Origin: an uncultured Flavobacteriaceae bacterium
GTDB lineage: Bacteria; Bacteroidota; Bacteroidia; Flavobacteriales; Flavobacteriaceae
Length of the DNA stretch: 64,000 bases
Direction: 5' to 3'
NCBI GenBank assembly: GCA_947500435.1
Contig: CANMRV010000006.1
Location: 62,001 to 126,000, forward strand
The notes under the pieces were generated by a model. The model did not search any database. It had not been told where the DNA came from and saw nothing but the letters and a program-made list of their open reading frames with translations. Position 1 is the stretch's first letter. Every line of letters begins with the position of its first letter. A program made the position numbers and the translations under genes. Positions 33,210 to 42,599 of the stretch are shown here, in pieces.

Positions 33210-34271
33210 ATGATAAAAACGGATATATTAATTATAGGCGCCGGTCCGACAGGGCTCTTCACAGTTTTCGAAGCAGGATTACTAAAATTAAAATGCCATT
33301 TGATAGATGCCTTGCCACAACCTGGTGGTCAATGTTCTGAAATCTATCCGAAGAAACCCATTTATGATATTCCGGCATTCACAGAAATATTGGCTGGTGA
33401 TTTGGTAGATAATCTAATGGACCAAATAAGACCTTTCGAGCCTGGTTTCACATTAGGTGAAAGAGCGGAAACTCTTGATGAGCAAGAAGATGGTACTTAT
33501 ATTGTAACCACAAATAGAGGAACAAAACATCAAGCCCCCGTAGTTGTAATCGCGGGTGGGTTGGGTTCTTTCGAGCCAAGAAAACCGCCTATTGAAAACA
33601 TTCAAGACTTTGAAGATAGAGGAGTGGCCTACATCATAAAAGATCCAGAAGTGTATCGTGACAAAAAAGTAGTCATTGCGGGAGGTGGAGATTCTGCCTT
33701 AGATTGGGCAATTTATTTAACGGATGTTGCTTCAGAAGTTTCCTTGGTACACAGAAGAAATGAATTTCGCGGTGCATTGGATTCGGTAGAAAAAGCATCT
33801 GAGTTAGCCAAGTTGGGAAAAATTAAATTATTTACGGAAGCTGAGGTAAAGAAACTTTATGGTGATGAACAGCTAGAGGCTGTTGTTATAAAGCATAATG
33901 ATTCTTCTAAAGGAGAAACATATTTAGAAGTTGATAACTTTATTCCGCTTTTTGGATTATCTCCGAAGTTAGGACCCATAGGTGATTGGGGACTTCACAT
34001 AGAGAAAAACGCAATAAAAGTTAACAATGCGAAAGACTATCAGACCAATATTCCTGGGGTCTTCGCAATTGGTGATGTAAACACCTACGAAGGTAAATTG
34101 AAGTTGATTCTTTCCGGTTTTCATGAAGCTGCGGTGATGTGTCAATTTGCCTATCAAATAATAAACCCTGGTAAACGCTATGTAATGAAATATACTACGG
34201 TAGGTGGAGTCGAAGGTTTTGATGGCACAAAAAAAGAAGCCAAAAAAGAAGTAGTGCAGAGTATTCTTTAG
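33210..34271 (+). CDS. Ferredoxin/flavodoxin-NADP+ reductase (thioredoxin-reductase-like)
   Basis: The 353-residue flavoprotein has an FAD loop (IGAGPTGL, residues 8-15), an NADP loop (IAGGGDSALDW) and the C-terminal TTVGGVEGFDG segment typical of YumC-type ferredoxin reductases. It lacks the CxxC of thioredoxin reductases. It is the last gene of the sulfur operon, 13 bases after the siroheme gene, so it probably reduces the ferredoxin that feeds the sulfite reductase. ATG 33210 is chosen; the frame extends upstream to a TTG inside the previous gene. Confidence 0.9.
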   Translation: MIKTDILIIGAGPTGLFTVFEAGLLKLKCHLIDALPQPGGQCSEIYPKKPIYDIPAFTEILAGDLVDNLMDQIRPFEPGFTLGERAETLDEQEDGTYIVTTNRGTKHQAPVVVIAGGLGSFEPRKPPIENIQDFEDRGVAYIIKDPEVYRDKKVVIAGGGDSALDWAIYLTDVASEVSLVHRRNEFRGALDSVEKASELAKLGKIKLFTEAEVKKLYGDEQLEAVVIKHNDSSKGETYLEVDNFIPLFGLSPKLGPIGDWGLHIEKNAIKVNNAKDYQTNIPGVFAIGDVNTYEGKLKLILSGFHEAAVMCQFAYQIINPGKRYVMKYTTVGGVEGFDGTKKEAKKEVVQSIL

Positions 34272-34293
34272 GTTTTATAACTGAATTAGTCAG

Positions 34294-34328
34294 AAACCCC
34301 TTGATTATTATGGTCTTGGGGTTTTTAT
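34294..34328 (+). terminator. Terminator of the sulfate assimilation operon
   Basis: AAACCCC (34294-34300) pairs with GGGGTTT (34318-34324) and a T run follows, 22 bases after the last stop codon. Confidence 0.85.
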
Positions 34329-34421
34329 TCAAAAAAGAAGACACCAAAAAGTAAGCTTATTATTTGGTTTTCATATGGCTGTGGCTTTACTTTGCAGTCA
34401 GTTCATTAAAAATCTGTAATC

Positions 34422-34554
34422 GTTATCAAGAAAGGCGGAGGGATTAGACCCTATGAAGCCTTAGCAACCCTTTTATCCTGATGATTATCAGGGTCTAAGA
34501 AGGTGCTACATTCTACTGCGTGCTGAATTAATTTTCGGTATCTCGGCAGATAAC
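34422..34554 (+). promoter_or_regulatory. SAM-I riboswitch (S-box) before metH
   Basis: P1 is GTTATC (34422-34427) with GATAAC (34549-34554). The core elements AAGGCGGAGGGA, CCCTATGAAGCC, TTAGCAACCC and GAAGGTGCTACATTC match the S-box and nearly repeat the copy at 8139. P3/P4 regions are longer here, with ATCCTGATGATTATCAGG as one stem. About 100 bases of leader follow before metH with only a weak AGACA/TGTCT hairpin. Confidence 0.95.
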
Positions 34555-34658
34555 TAAGAGAGACACTTGTCTTCCCCTTTTTCCTAGCTTGATATATGAT
34601 ACTTTTAATTCAATTCTTCCTTTTGTTGGTGGGTTGAATAATGATTTATGTTTGAAGT

Positions 34659-35663
34659 ATGAAAGATATAAGGGCGGTATTGAAAGAGCGAATATTAGTT
34701 TTGGACGGTGCTATGGGTACTATGCTGCAACGCTATAAATTCAATGAAAACGACTTTCGTGGCGAAAGGTTTAAAGACTGGGAGCACCCCTTGCAAGGAA
34801 ATAATGATCTCTTGTCGTTAACCCAACCCAAAGCTATTGCCGAAGTACATGCTAAGTACTTCGAAGCAGGAGCAGATATCATTGAGACCAATACTTTTTC
34901 TGGAACAACTATCGCTATGGCAGATTACCATATGGAAGATTTAGTCTACGAGCTAAACTATGAATCTGCCAAAATTGCCAAAAAGGTAGCAGATGAATTT
35001 ACAGTCAGAGAGCCTAATAAGCCTAGGTTTGTTGCAGGAAGTATGGGTCCAACAAACAAGACGGCAAGTATGTCGCCCGATGTAAACGACCCAGGGTTTA
35101 GAGCAGTTTCTTTTGATGAGTTACGTATCGCCTATAAACAGCAGGCAGAAGCTCTAATCGATGGTGGCTCAGATCTACTTTTGGTAGAAACTATTTTCGA
35201 CACGCTAAATGCAAAAGCAGCATTGTTTGCTATTGAAGAAGTAAAAGATGAACGTGGTATTGATATTCCGATAATGGTTAGCGGAACAATTACCGATGCC
35301 TCTGGTAGAACCTTATCGGGGCAAACTGCTGAAGCATTTTTGATTTCTATATCACATATTCCGATTTTGACTGTAGGGTTTAATTGCGCTTTAGGAGCAA
35401 ATCAGTTGGTACCACATTTAGAAGTCCTTGCTACTAAAACGGGCTATGGTGTATCGGCGCACCCTAATGCAGGTTTACCTAATGCTTTTGGTGAATATGA
35501 CGAATCGCCTGAACAGATGGCTGGTCAGATAAAAGAATATGTTGAAAAAGGATTGGTAAATATTGTTGGAGGTTGTTGCGGTACTACACCGTCGCATATC
35601 AAAGCAATTGCTGAATTAGTGAGTGAATATCAACCGAGAAAAATGGTCGTAGAAACAGAATAG
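34659..35663 (+). CDS. metH: Methionine synthase, homocysteine-binding subunit (split MetH N-terminal part)
   Basis: This 334-residue protein is the homocysteine module of cobalamin-dependent methionine synthase. The zinc-binding cysteines are Cys243 (GFNCALGA) and Cys306/Cys307 (VGGCCGTTPSHI). The N-terminal LVLDGAMGTMLQRY is typical. It stops where the folate module would begin and is followed after 1 base by the rest of the enzyme; the two chains total 1229 residues, as in one-chain MetH (1227 in E. coli). The split form is common in Bacteroidota. Confidence 0.97.
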   Translation: MKDIRAVLKERILVLDGAMGTMLQRYKFNENDFRGERFKDWEHPLQGNNDLLSLTQPKAIAEVHAKYFEAGADIIETNTFSGTTIAMADYHMEDLVYELNYESAKIAKKVADEFTVREPNKPRFVAGSMGPTNKTASMSPDVNDPGFRAVSFDELRIAYKQQAEALIDGGSDLLLVETIFDTLNAKAALFAIEEVKDERGIDIPIMVSGTITDASGRTLSGQTAEAFLISISHIPILTVGFNCALGANQLVPHLEVLATKTGYGVSAHPNAGLPNAFGEYDESPEQMAGQIKEYVEKGLVNIVGGCCGTTPSHIKAIAELVSEYQPRKMVVETE

Positions 35664-35664
35664 T

Positions 35665-38352
35665 ATGGCGGATAGCAAACCAAAATATTTGAAGCTTAGT
35701 GGCTTAGAACCTCTAGTGGTTACCCCTGAAACGAATTTCGTAAACGTTGGGGAACGCACAAATGTGGCGGGCTCTAAAAAGTTTCTTCGCTTAATTAAGG
35801 AGGAGAAATTTGAAGAGGCTTTGGATGTCGCTCGTCATCAGGTAGAAGGTGGAGCCCAGATTATTGATATTAATATGGATGATGGTTTGATTGATGGCAA
35901 AGAAGCCATGGTCAAATTCTTGAACCTTGTTATAGCGGAACCAGATATTGCCAGAGTACCTATTATGATTGATAGCTCTAAATGGGATATCATTGAAGCA
36001 GGCTTACAAGTTGTGCAGGGAAAATGTGTGGTGAATTCAATTAGTCTCAAAGAGGGCGAGGAAGAATTTATTCATCATGCGAAGTTGATTAAGCGATACG
36101 GGGCCGCTGTAATCGTTATGGCATTTGACGAAGTAGGTCAAGCTGATAATTATGACCGAAGACTCGAAATCTCAAAACGTTCCTATGATATTTTAGTAGA
36201 CAAAGTTGGTTTTCCGCCAGAAGATATCATTTTCGATTTGAATATTTTTCCTGTAGCTACTGGAATGGATGAGCATAAACTAAATGCCCTAGACTTCATT
36301 AAGGCTACGAAGTGGGTTAAAGAGAACCTTCCGCATTGCAGTGTTAGTGGGGGAGTGAGTAATGTTTCTTTTTCGTTTCGAGGGAATAACCCTGTGAGAG
36401 AAGCGATGCATTCTGTCTTTTTATATCATGCTATCAAAGCAGGAATGAATATGGGTATTGTCAACCCGACAATGTTGGAAGTGTATGATGATATCCCGAA
36501 AGATTTGTTGGAGCATGTTGAAGATGTCATGCTTAATAGAAGAGATGATGCGACGGAAAGATTACTAGATTTTGCAGAATCTGTGGTCGGTACGGCGAAA
36601 GAAAGTAAGGTAGATTTATCATGGCGGGAAGAATCGCTTCAAAATAGAATTACCAGGGCACTGGTTAAAGGTATTGATCAATACATTGTTGAAGATGTAG
36701 AGGAAGCAAGGCAAGCAGCGGATAAACCCATTGAGGTTATCGAAGGCAATTTAATGACGGGAATGAATGTGGTAGGGGACCTCTTTGGAAGCGGAAAAAT
36801 GTTCTTACCGCAGGTGGTGAAATCTGCCCGAGTAATGAAAAAGGCTGTAGCATATCTACTACCATACATAGAAGAAGAAAAACTATTGAACCCTCAAGAA
36901 GGTGATTCCGATGGAGCTGGAAAAATACTAATGGCAACCGTAAAGGGTGATGTTCATGATATTGGTAAAAACATCGTTAGCGTAGTATTGGCTTGTAATA
37001 ACTACGAGATAGTCGATTTGGGAGTGATGGTTCCACCAGAAAAAATTATTGCTGCGGCCATTGAACATAATGTAGATGTAATCGGTTTAAGCGGATTAAT
37101 TACTCCATCACTAGACGAGATGGTCCATTTGGCAAAGGAAATGGAGCGCAAAAACTTCACTGTTCCATTGTTAATTGGTGGAGCGACTACTAGTAAGGCA
37201 CATACTGCTGTTAAAATTGACCCTCAGTATAGTCAGGCGGTTGTGCATGTAAATGATGCTTCCCGGGCAGTTACCGTTGTTGGTGATTTGTTGCAAAAAG
37301 AAACCTCCGATAGTTATAAAAAAGGCATCAAAGAAGACTATGACGTCTTTCGAGATAAGTTCTTGAAACGCTCTGTTCAAAAGGAATATAAATCCATAGA
37401 AAAGGCGAGAGAGAATAAGTTTAAGATTGATTGGAATGCTTCCGAAATCGTAAAACCAAATCAACTAGGAACCCAAATCATTGAAGATATGGATTTGGAA
37501 AAACTAGTTCCTTTTATTGACTGGACACCCTTTTTCAGAAGTTGGGAACTCCATGGAAAATATCCTGATATCCTAACGGATAATGTTGTGGGCACACAAG
37601 CAACCGATTTGTTTGCGGATGCTCAAAAGATGTTGAAAGAAGTCTTATCAGAAAAGAAACTAAAGGCAAAAGCCATATTTGGTTTGTTTCCGGCAAACAC
37701 AATCAATGATGATGATATAGAAGTTCATGGCGACGAGGAGTATGTTTTCAGAACATTACGTCAACAATTGCAGAGAAGGGAAGGTGTTGCTGATTTTGCG
37801 TTAGCCGATTTCGTTGCTCCGAAAGAAAGTGGTAAACAAGATTATATGGGTTGCTTCTGCGTGTCCACAGGATTCGGAACAGCCAACCTGGCAGCAGCCT
37901 ACGAAAAAGATTTAGACGATTATGGTTCAATAATGATAAAAGCTTTGGCTGATCGTTTGGCGGAGGCCTTTGCGGAATATTTGCACAAAGAAGTACGAAC
38001 CAAACATTGGGGCTACGGCGCAAATGAAGATTTGAGCAACGAAGATTTAATCAATGAATCTTACAAGGGAATCCGCCCAGCACCAGGCTATCCTGCTTGT
38101 CCCGACCATTTAGAAAAACTCACCATTTGGGATATTCTTCAGGTAGAAGAAAAAATAGGAGTTACACTAACAGAAAGTTTGGCCATGTGGCCAGCGGCCT
38201 CAGTAAGTGGGTATTATTTCGGTAATCCCGAAGCTAAGTATTTCGGACTTGGAAAAATAAAAGAAGATCAGGTCGCTGATTTCGCAAAAAGAAAAGGAAT
38301 AGATGTAGCTGAGGCTACAAAGTGGTTGGCTCCCAATATTGCCGACGATTAA
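35665..38352 (+). CDS. metH: Methionine synthase, folate/cobalamin/reactivation subunit (split MetH C-terminal part)
   Basis: The 895-residue chain has a pterin-binding domain (about residues 20-290, FVNVGERTNVAGSKKF), a cobalamin cap (about 320-410), a B12-binding fold with the axial ligand His431 in GDVHDIGKNIV, and the SAM-dependent reactivation domain (about 590-890, with YLHKEVRTKHWGYG and YKGIRPAPGYPACPDH). It must pair with the upstream homocysteine subunit. The SAM-I riboswitch controls both. No B12-independent MetE is seen in the window. Confidence 0.97.
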   Translation: MADSKPKYLKLSGLEPLVVTPETNFVNVGERTNVAGSKKFLRLIKEEKFEEALDVARHQVEGGAQIIDINMDDGLIDGKEAMVKFLNLVIAEPDIARVPIMIDSSKWDIIEAGLQVVQGKCVVNSISLKEGEEEFIHHAKLIKRYGAAVIVMAFDEVGQADNYDRRLEISKRSYDILVDKVGFPPEDIIFDLNIFPVATGMDEHKLNALDFIKATKWVKENLPHCSVSGGVSNVSFSFRGNNPVREAMHSVFLYHAIKAGMNMGIVNPTMLEVYDDIPKDLLEHVEDVMLNRRDDATERLLDFAESVVGTAKESKVDLSWREESLQNRITRALVKGIDQYIVEDVEEARQAADKPIEVIEGNLMTGMNVVGDLFGSGKMFLPQVVKSARVMKKAVAYLLPYIEEEKLLNPQEGDSDGAGKILMATVKGDVHDIGKNIVSVVLACNNYEIVDLGVMVPPEKIIAAAIEHNVDVIGLSGLITPSLDEMVHLAKEMERKNFTVPLLIGGATTSKAHTAVKIDPQYSQAVVHVNDASRAVTVVGDLLQKETSDSYKKGIKEDYDVFRDKFLKRSVQKEYKSIEKARENKFKIDWNASEIVKPNQLGTQIIEDMDLEKLVPFIDWTPFFRSWELHGKYPDILTDNVVGTQATDLFADAQKMLKEVLSEKKLKAKAIFGLFPANTINDDDIEVHGDEEYVFRTLRQQLQRREGVADFALADFVAPKESGKQDYMGCFCVSTGFGTANLAAAYEKDLDDYGSIMIKALADRLAEAFAEYLHKEVRTKHWGYGANEDLSNEDLINESYKGIRPAPGYPACPDHLEKLTIWDILQVEEKIGVTLTESLAMWPAASVSGYYFGNPEAKYFGLGKIKEDQVADFAKRKGIDVAEATKWLAPNIADD

Positions 38353-38443
38353 ATAATAGATTGCCCTTTAAATAGAGAGGAAACGATTGTGCGAATTCTC
38401 ATGAAAATAACATTGAGACTTCCGAAATTTTGGAACAGTATAG

Positions 38444-39397
38444 ATGAAAGTAACAGAACATATAGACGCGGCAAAAGGAAAAACATTGTTTTCCTTCGAG
38501 ATTATTCCACCAGTAAAAGGTCGGAACATTCAAGAATTATACGATAATATAGATCCATTGATGGAGCACAAACCTCCATTTATTGATGTTACTACTTCGC
38601 GAGAAGAGTACGTCTATATAGACCGTTCAGGGCTTTTGGACAAAAAATTGACTCGAATGCGACCGGGTACAGTTGGTATTTGTGCCTCGATTAAGCATAA
38701 ATATGATGTAGATACGGTGCCACATGTACTTTGTGGTGGTTTTACTAAAGAAGAGACCGAATATCTACTTGTAGACTGCCATTATTTGGGTATCGAAAAT
38801 GTAATGGCTTTGCGAGGAGATGCGATGCGGGAAGAAAAGTATTTTGAACCCACGAAAGGAGGTCATCCTTATGCGCTTAATTTAGTGGAACAGATCCAAA
38901 ACTTGAATTGTGGAAAATACCTGCACGAGGTTATTGAAACGGATGATTGTGCGGATTTCTGTATAGGCGTTGCCGGATATCCTGAGAAACACTTGGAGGC
39001 CCCGTCGTTAAAGTCCGATTTGAAAAGACTTAAGGAAAAAGTGGATGCCGGTGCAGATTATGTAGTAACTCAAATGTTCTTCGATAACCAAAAATATTTT
39101 AAGTTTGTTGCTGCAGCAAAAGAAATGGGAATTAATGTTCCAATTATTCCTGGGATTAAACCAATTGCCGTAAAACGACATTTGCAATTATTACCGCAAG
39201 TGTTCCGTATCGATCTTCCTCAAGATTTGATTGATGCAGTTGATGATTGTGAAAATAACAAAGCGGTTCGTCAAGTAGGTATAGAATGGGCGATTCAACA
39301 GTCTAAAGAGTTGAAAGAAGCAGGTGTTCCGGTCTTACATTATTATTCCATGGGAAAATCAGATAACATACAGGCGATTGCTAAAAGTCTATTTTAG
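38444..39397 (+). CDS. metF: 5,10-Methylenetetrahydrofolate reductase
   Basis: MetF makes the 5-methyltetrahydrofolate used by MetH. The 317-residue flavoprotein has FSFEIIPPVKGRNIQEL, the conserved substrate-binding Glu and the DxxTQxFFD-like segment DYVVTQMFFDNQKYF. The order metH-metH-metF with small gaps suggests one transcription unit. The 74 bases that follow contain AAAGTTTAAAGTTT and degenerate GTAC repeats, with no terminator. Confidence 0.97.
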   Translation: MKVTEHIDAAKGKTLFSFEIIPPVKGRNIQELYDNIDPLMEHKPPFIDVTTSREEYVYIDRSGLLDKKLTRMRPGTVGICASIKHKYDVDTVPHVLCGGFTKEETEYLLVDCHYLGIENVMALRGDAMREEKYFEPTKGGHPYALNLVEQIQNLNCGKYLHEVIETDDCADFCIGVAGYPEKHLEAPSLKSDLKRLKEKVDAGADYVVTQMFFDNQKYFKFVAAAKEMGINVPIIPGIKPIAVKRHLQLLPQVFRIDLPQDLIDAVDDCENNKAVRQVGIEWAIQQSKELKEAGVPVLHYYSMGKSDNIQAIAKSLF

Positions 39398-39471
39398 AAA
39401 CCATACCTAAAGTTTAAAGTTTTTAGACTTCGTACCCCGAATTTCGAACCTGGTACTTACCTTTGATTTCC

Positions 39472-40566
39472 ATGAACCATAGGGTATTCCTACTTATCAT
39501 ATGCTTTTCAGGATTTTGCTTTGGTCAGAATAATGATAAGCGAACGAATTATTCCTTTGATGCTAATGCATTTTATGGTTCTATTATTTTACATAATCCA
39601 GATATAAATCATTTGATTACCAAACATCCTGAAGGTTTGATTTTAGGATATAATAGAAAAACCTATGGTTCGGAGGACTGGGAGCAATGGTACAACTACC
39701 CTGATTTAGGAGCCTCCTTTGTTTTTCAAAGGTCGAACAATCCAACGTTAGGAGATAATTTAGGATTGTACGCCCATTTCAATTTCTATTTTTTAAAGCG
39801 AAATGTTCAGCTCCGAATAGGGCAAGGAATTTCGTATGCTACGAATCCGTATGACCGAATCGAGAATTTTCGAAATAATGCCTACGGCTCACGATTGTTA
39901 AGTTCGACCTTTTTAATGTTGAATTATCATAAGGAAAACATTTTTGAAGGTTTAGGTTTTAAAGCGGGAATTTCAGTTGTACATTATTCCAATGCTAACG
40001 TAAAAGCACCAAATACATCAACCAATACCTTAGCTTTTAATGCTGGATTGACCTATACATTAAAGAAAGATGAACCTGACTTTGTCAAACGGGAAAAAGT
40101 AAAAATAACCGAACCTTTTAAATACAATTTGGTGTTCCGATCTGGTATTAATGAAAGTGATGTTATTGGTTCGGGGCAATTTCCTTTCTATATAGTTTCA
40201 GCTTATGCGGACAAACGTTTAGGAAGAAAAAGTGCAATTCAGTTAGGAACCGATGTGTTTTTTAGCAATTTTTTAAAAGATTTAATTCGATTTCAATCTA
40301 TCTCATTCCCGGAAAATAATGTAGCAGCCGATACAGATTACAAACGAGTGGGTGTTTTTATAGGGCATGAGCTTTTTATCAATAAATTATCTATCGAAAC
40401 ACAATTGGGATACTATGTACATTATCCCTTTGATTTTGAAGGAAAGGTATATAACCGCTTTAGCTTAAAACGTTATTTCGGGAATAAGATCTTCGGAGCA
40501 ATTAGCCTGAAATCTCACGGAGCTGCCGCCGAAGCCGTTGAATTTGGAGTTGGAATTAGATTATAA
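39472..40566 (+). CDS. Acyloxyacyl hydrolase family outer-membrane protein (PagL-like)
   Basis: The 364-residue protein has a cleavable signal (MNHRVFLLIICFSGFCFGQ) and alternating beta-strands of an outer-membrane barrel. The segment VVHYSNANVKAPNTSTNT contains the His-Ser pair of the PagL family, which removes acyl chains from lipid A. At 364 residues it is longer than PagL proper (about 170), as in other Bacteroidota members. ATG 39472 is preferred over TTG 39463 because the signal peptide then starts correctly. Lipid A as substrate is inferred. Confidence 0.82.
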   Translation: MNHRVFLLIICFSGFCFGQNNDKRTNYSFDANAFYGSIILHNPDINHLITKHPEGLILGYNRKTYGSEDWEQWYNYPDLGASFVFQRSNNPTLGDNLGLYAHFNFYFLKRNVQLRIGQGISYATNPYDRIENFRNNAYGSRLLSSTFLMLNYHKENIFEGLGFKAGISVVHYSNANVKAPNTSTNTLAFNAGLTYTLKKDEPDFVKREKVKITEPFKYNLVFRSGINESDVIGSGQFPFYIVSAYADKRLGRKSAIQLGTDVFFSNFLKDLIRFQSISFPENNVAADTDYKRVGVFIGHELFINKLSIETQLGYYVHYPFDFEGKVYNRFSLKRYFGNKIFGAISLKSHGAAAEAVEFGVGIRL

Positions 40567-40571
40567 GAGGT

Positions 40572-41396
40572 ATGAGTGTATATTCAAAATTGAATTTTCG
40601 GAATTCCGCCTTTGAAGATGTTCTAAGGGGGATGTTCTTTCGTTGCGGTGGATTGTTTTTACTACTGCCATTTCTTTTCTTTAACTCATGTTCCTCAGAT
40701 TCTGCCCCTGACTGCTTCCAAAGTGCAGGAGATCTCATTCGAGAAGAAATTGCAGTTGCTGATTTTACTAAAATCACAGTTTTTGAAAACGTCGGTTTGG
40801 TCTTAAAACAAGGTCCTGCAACTAAAGTTGAGATAGAAACGGGTGAGAATCTGCTGAATGAAGTTGAGGTAACCGTAGCCTATGGCCGTTTGTTGTTAAG
40901 AAATACGAACAATTGTAATTTTTTCCGAGAATATGGCTTGACAAAAATCTATGTTACAGCACCTGATATTACCGAAATAAGAAGTAGTACGGGACTCAAA
41001 ATTGAAAGTGACGGTGTATTGGCATACCCCAGATTGAATCTGATTTCAGAGAGTTTTAATAATATGGAAAGTGAAACTACTGATGGTGAGTTTGATTTAG
41101 AAGTAGACGGTACCAACTTTACTATCGTAGTTAATGGTATCGCTTATTTTAAGCTTAGAGGGAAAACTGAATTTTTTGGAGTAACAATAGCAGCTGGGGA
41201 TTCTCGAATTGAAGCGCAAAATTTAAGAGCGCAATTTGTAGATTTTGATCATCGGGGCTCCAACGATATATTATGCAATCCACTAGAACTAATTAAAGGC
41301 GATATTAGAGGTACGGGAAATGTAATTAGTTTTAATAGACCCTTTCTGGTACGTGTAGAAGAGTTATACAAGGGCAAGTTAATTTTCACCGACTAA
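40572..41396 (+). CDS. DUF2807 (GIN domain) lipoprotein
   Basis: The 274-residue protein has a lipoprotein signal ending FFNSC, followed by the right-handed beta-helix-like GIN domain (ITVFENVGLVLKQGPATKVEIETGENLL; the pattern continues to about residue 255). The family is envelope-bound and of unknown function. ATG 40572 gives a 20-residue extension before the signal; ATG 40632 (MFFRCGGLFLLLPF) gives a more usual lipoprotein start. It lies 5 bases after the PagL-like gene, so they are co-transcribed. Confidence 0.85.
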   Translation: MSVYSKLNFRNSAFEDVLRGMFFRCGGLFLLLPFLFFNSCSSDSAPDCFQSAGDLIREEIAVADFTKITVFENVGLVLKQGPATKVEIETGENLLNEVEVTVAYGRLLLRNTNNCNFFREYGLTKIYVTAPDITEIRSSTGLKIESDGVLAYPRLNLISESFNNMESETTDGEFDLEVDGTNFTIVVNGIAYFKLRGKTEFFGVTIAAGDSRIEAQNLRAQFVDFDHRGSNDILCNPLELIKGDIRGTGNVISFNRPFLVRVEELYKGKLIFTD

Positions 41397-41426
41397 ACCA
41401 CGACCTACAAATAATTATCGACCATT

Positions 41427-42527
41427 TTGAACCCTATAACCAAATATTTAAAAAACCTTTTCGCCAAAAATAAGATCATTGGCGATGATATTCAGCTACA
41501 AGGGGCAATGGAAGTTGATGCGATGTTTAGCAAGCTGGTGAATGAAAGGAAAGTCCCAGGTTTGGCAATTTCAGTTGTAAAGGGCGGTAAAACATTTTTT
41601 GAAAAGGGATATGGCTATGCCGATTTGGAGAACAAAACCCCGATAGAACCAACAAAAACAATCTTTCGAATTGCAAGTGTTTCTAAACCAATTGCTGCCA
41701 CAGCTTTAGCACATATGATGAATGATGGTTTGATAGATTTGGATGTTTCTTTTTATAAATATGTGCCCTACTTCCCTAAAAAGAAATGGGACTTTACCAT
41801 TCGCCAATTGGCAAGTCATACTGCGGGTATTAGAGGCTACCAAGGCACAGAATACGGACTCAATAAACCCTATTCGATAAAAGATAGTATTGAAATATTC
41901 AAAGATGATGACCTGCTATTCGAACCTGGAACGGACTACCTATATAACAGTTACGATTGGGTGTTGATTTCTCTAGCCATACAAGAGGTAAGTGGAATTC
42001 CGTTTGAAGAATATGTTCAAGAAAAGGTTTTGAATCCCTTGGGAATGACAAATACTTTTCCTGAGAGCCAAAGTGGTTCTGATAATTCGAGCGTAGTCGA
42101 GAACCAAACAACTTTCTACTCCAAAAACAGCCTAGGTTTCCGAACAGCAATTCCCGTAAATAATTTCTACAAACTGGCAGGCGGTGGATATCTTTCAACA
42201 ACAGAGGACATAACCAAATTTGGCCAAGCTTATTTGGATGGAAAAGTCTTAAACAAAGAAATACTTACTCCTCTTTTGACTTCTGAAACTATCAACGGAA
42301 ACAAAACCTACTACGGACTAGGTTGGCAAGTAAGTGAAGACCAAAAAGGAAGAAAGTACTTCGGACATGTTGGCAACGGAGTTGGGGGATACTCCAATTT
42401 TTATTTATATCCTGAACAGCAGATGGTTTTTGCTATTCTAATCAACTGTACCAACCCGAATGTGCAAAAGGAATTGGATGAGGTAATTGATACTTTTTTT
42501 TCCAAGGAAGAAGAAAACATGGTATAG
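41427..42527 (+). CDS. Serine hydrolase, class C beta-lactamase family
   Basis: The 366-residue protein has the SxxK active site Ser84-Val-Ser-Lys87 (RIASVSKPIAATAL), the Tyr motif YNSYDW and the third motif HVGNGVGGYS. Such proteins are esterases, D-aminopeptidases or DD-peptidases more often than resistance enzymes. No clear signal peptide is seen. An insert around residues 220-226 (DNSSVVEN) is encoded by a copy of a dispersed intergenic repeat (42086-42104), kept in frame. It lies 30 bases after the DUF2807 gene. Confidence 0.88.
   Translation: MNPITKYLKNLFAKNKIIGDDIQLQGAMEVDAMFSKLVNERKVPGLAISVVKGGKTFFEKGYGYADLENKTPIEPTKTIFRIASVSKPIAATALAHMMNDGLIDLDVSFYKYVPYFPKKKWDFTIRQLASHTAGIRGYQGTEYGLNKPYSIKDSIEIFKDDDLLFEPGTDYLYNSYDWVLISLAIQEVSGIPFEEYVQEKVLNPLGMTNTFPESQSGSDNSSVVENQTTFYSKNSLGFRTAIPVNNFYKLAGGGYLSTTEDITKFGQAYLDGKVLNKEILTPLLTSETINGNKTYYGLGWQVSEDQKGRKYFGHVGNGVGGYSNFYLYPEQQMVFAILINCTNPNVQKELDEVIDTFFSKEEENMV
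42086..42104 (+). repeat. Palindromic-repeat arm inside the serine hydrolase gene
   Basis: TTCGAGCGTAGTCGAGAAC matches 18 of 19 bases of the left arm of the intergenic repeat at 9689-9707. It lies inside an open reading frame and adds residues without a frameshift. Confidence 0.85.
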
Positions 42528-42599
42528 ATTACGGTTTTACGGAATCTTTTGTTGGTATTTAGTAACTTTAAGACGCTTATAACCAATCAATAACACCTC

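Noticed and set aside
41427..42527. An antibiotic-resistance beta-lactamase.
   Set aside because: The SxxK/Tyr motifs are shared by esterases and peptidases of this family; there is no clear signal peptide and no resistance context.
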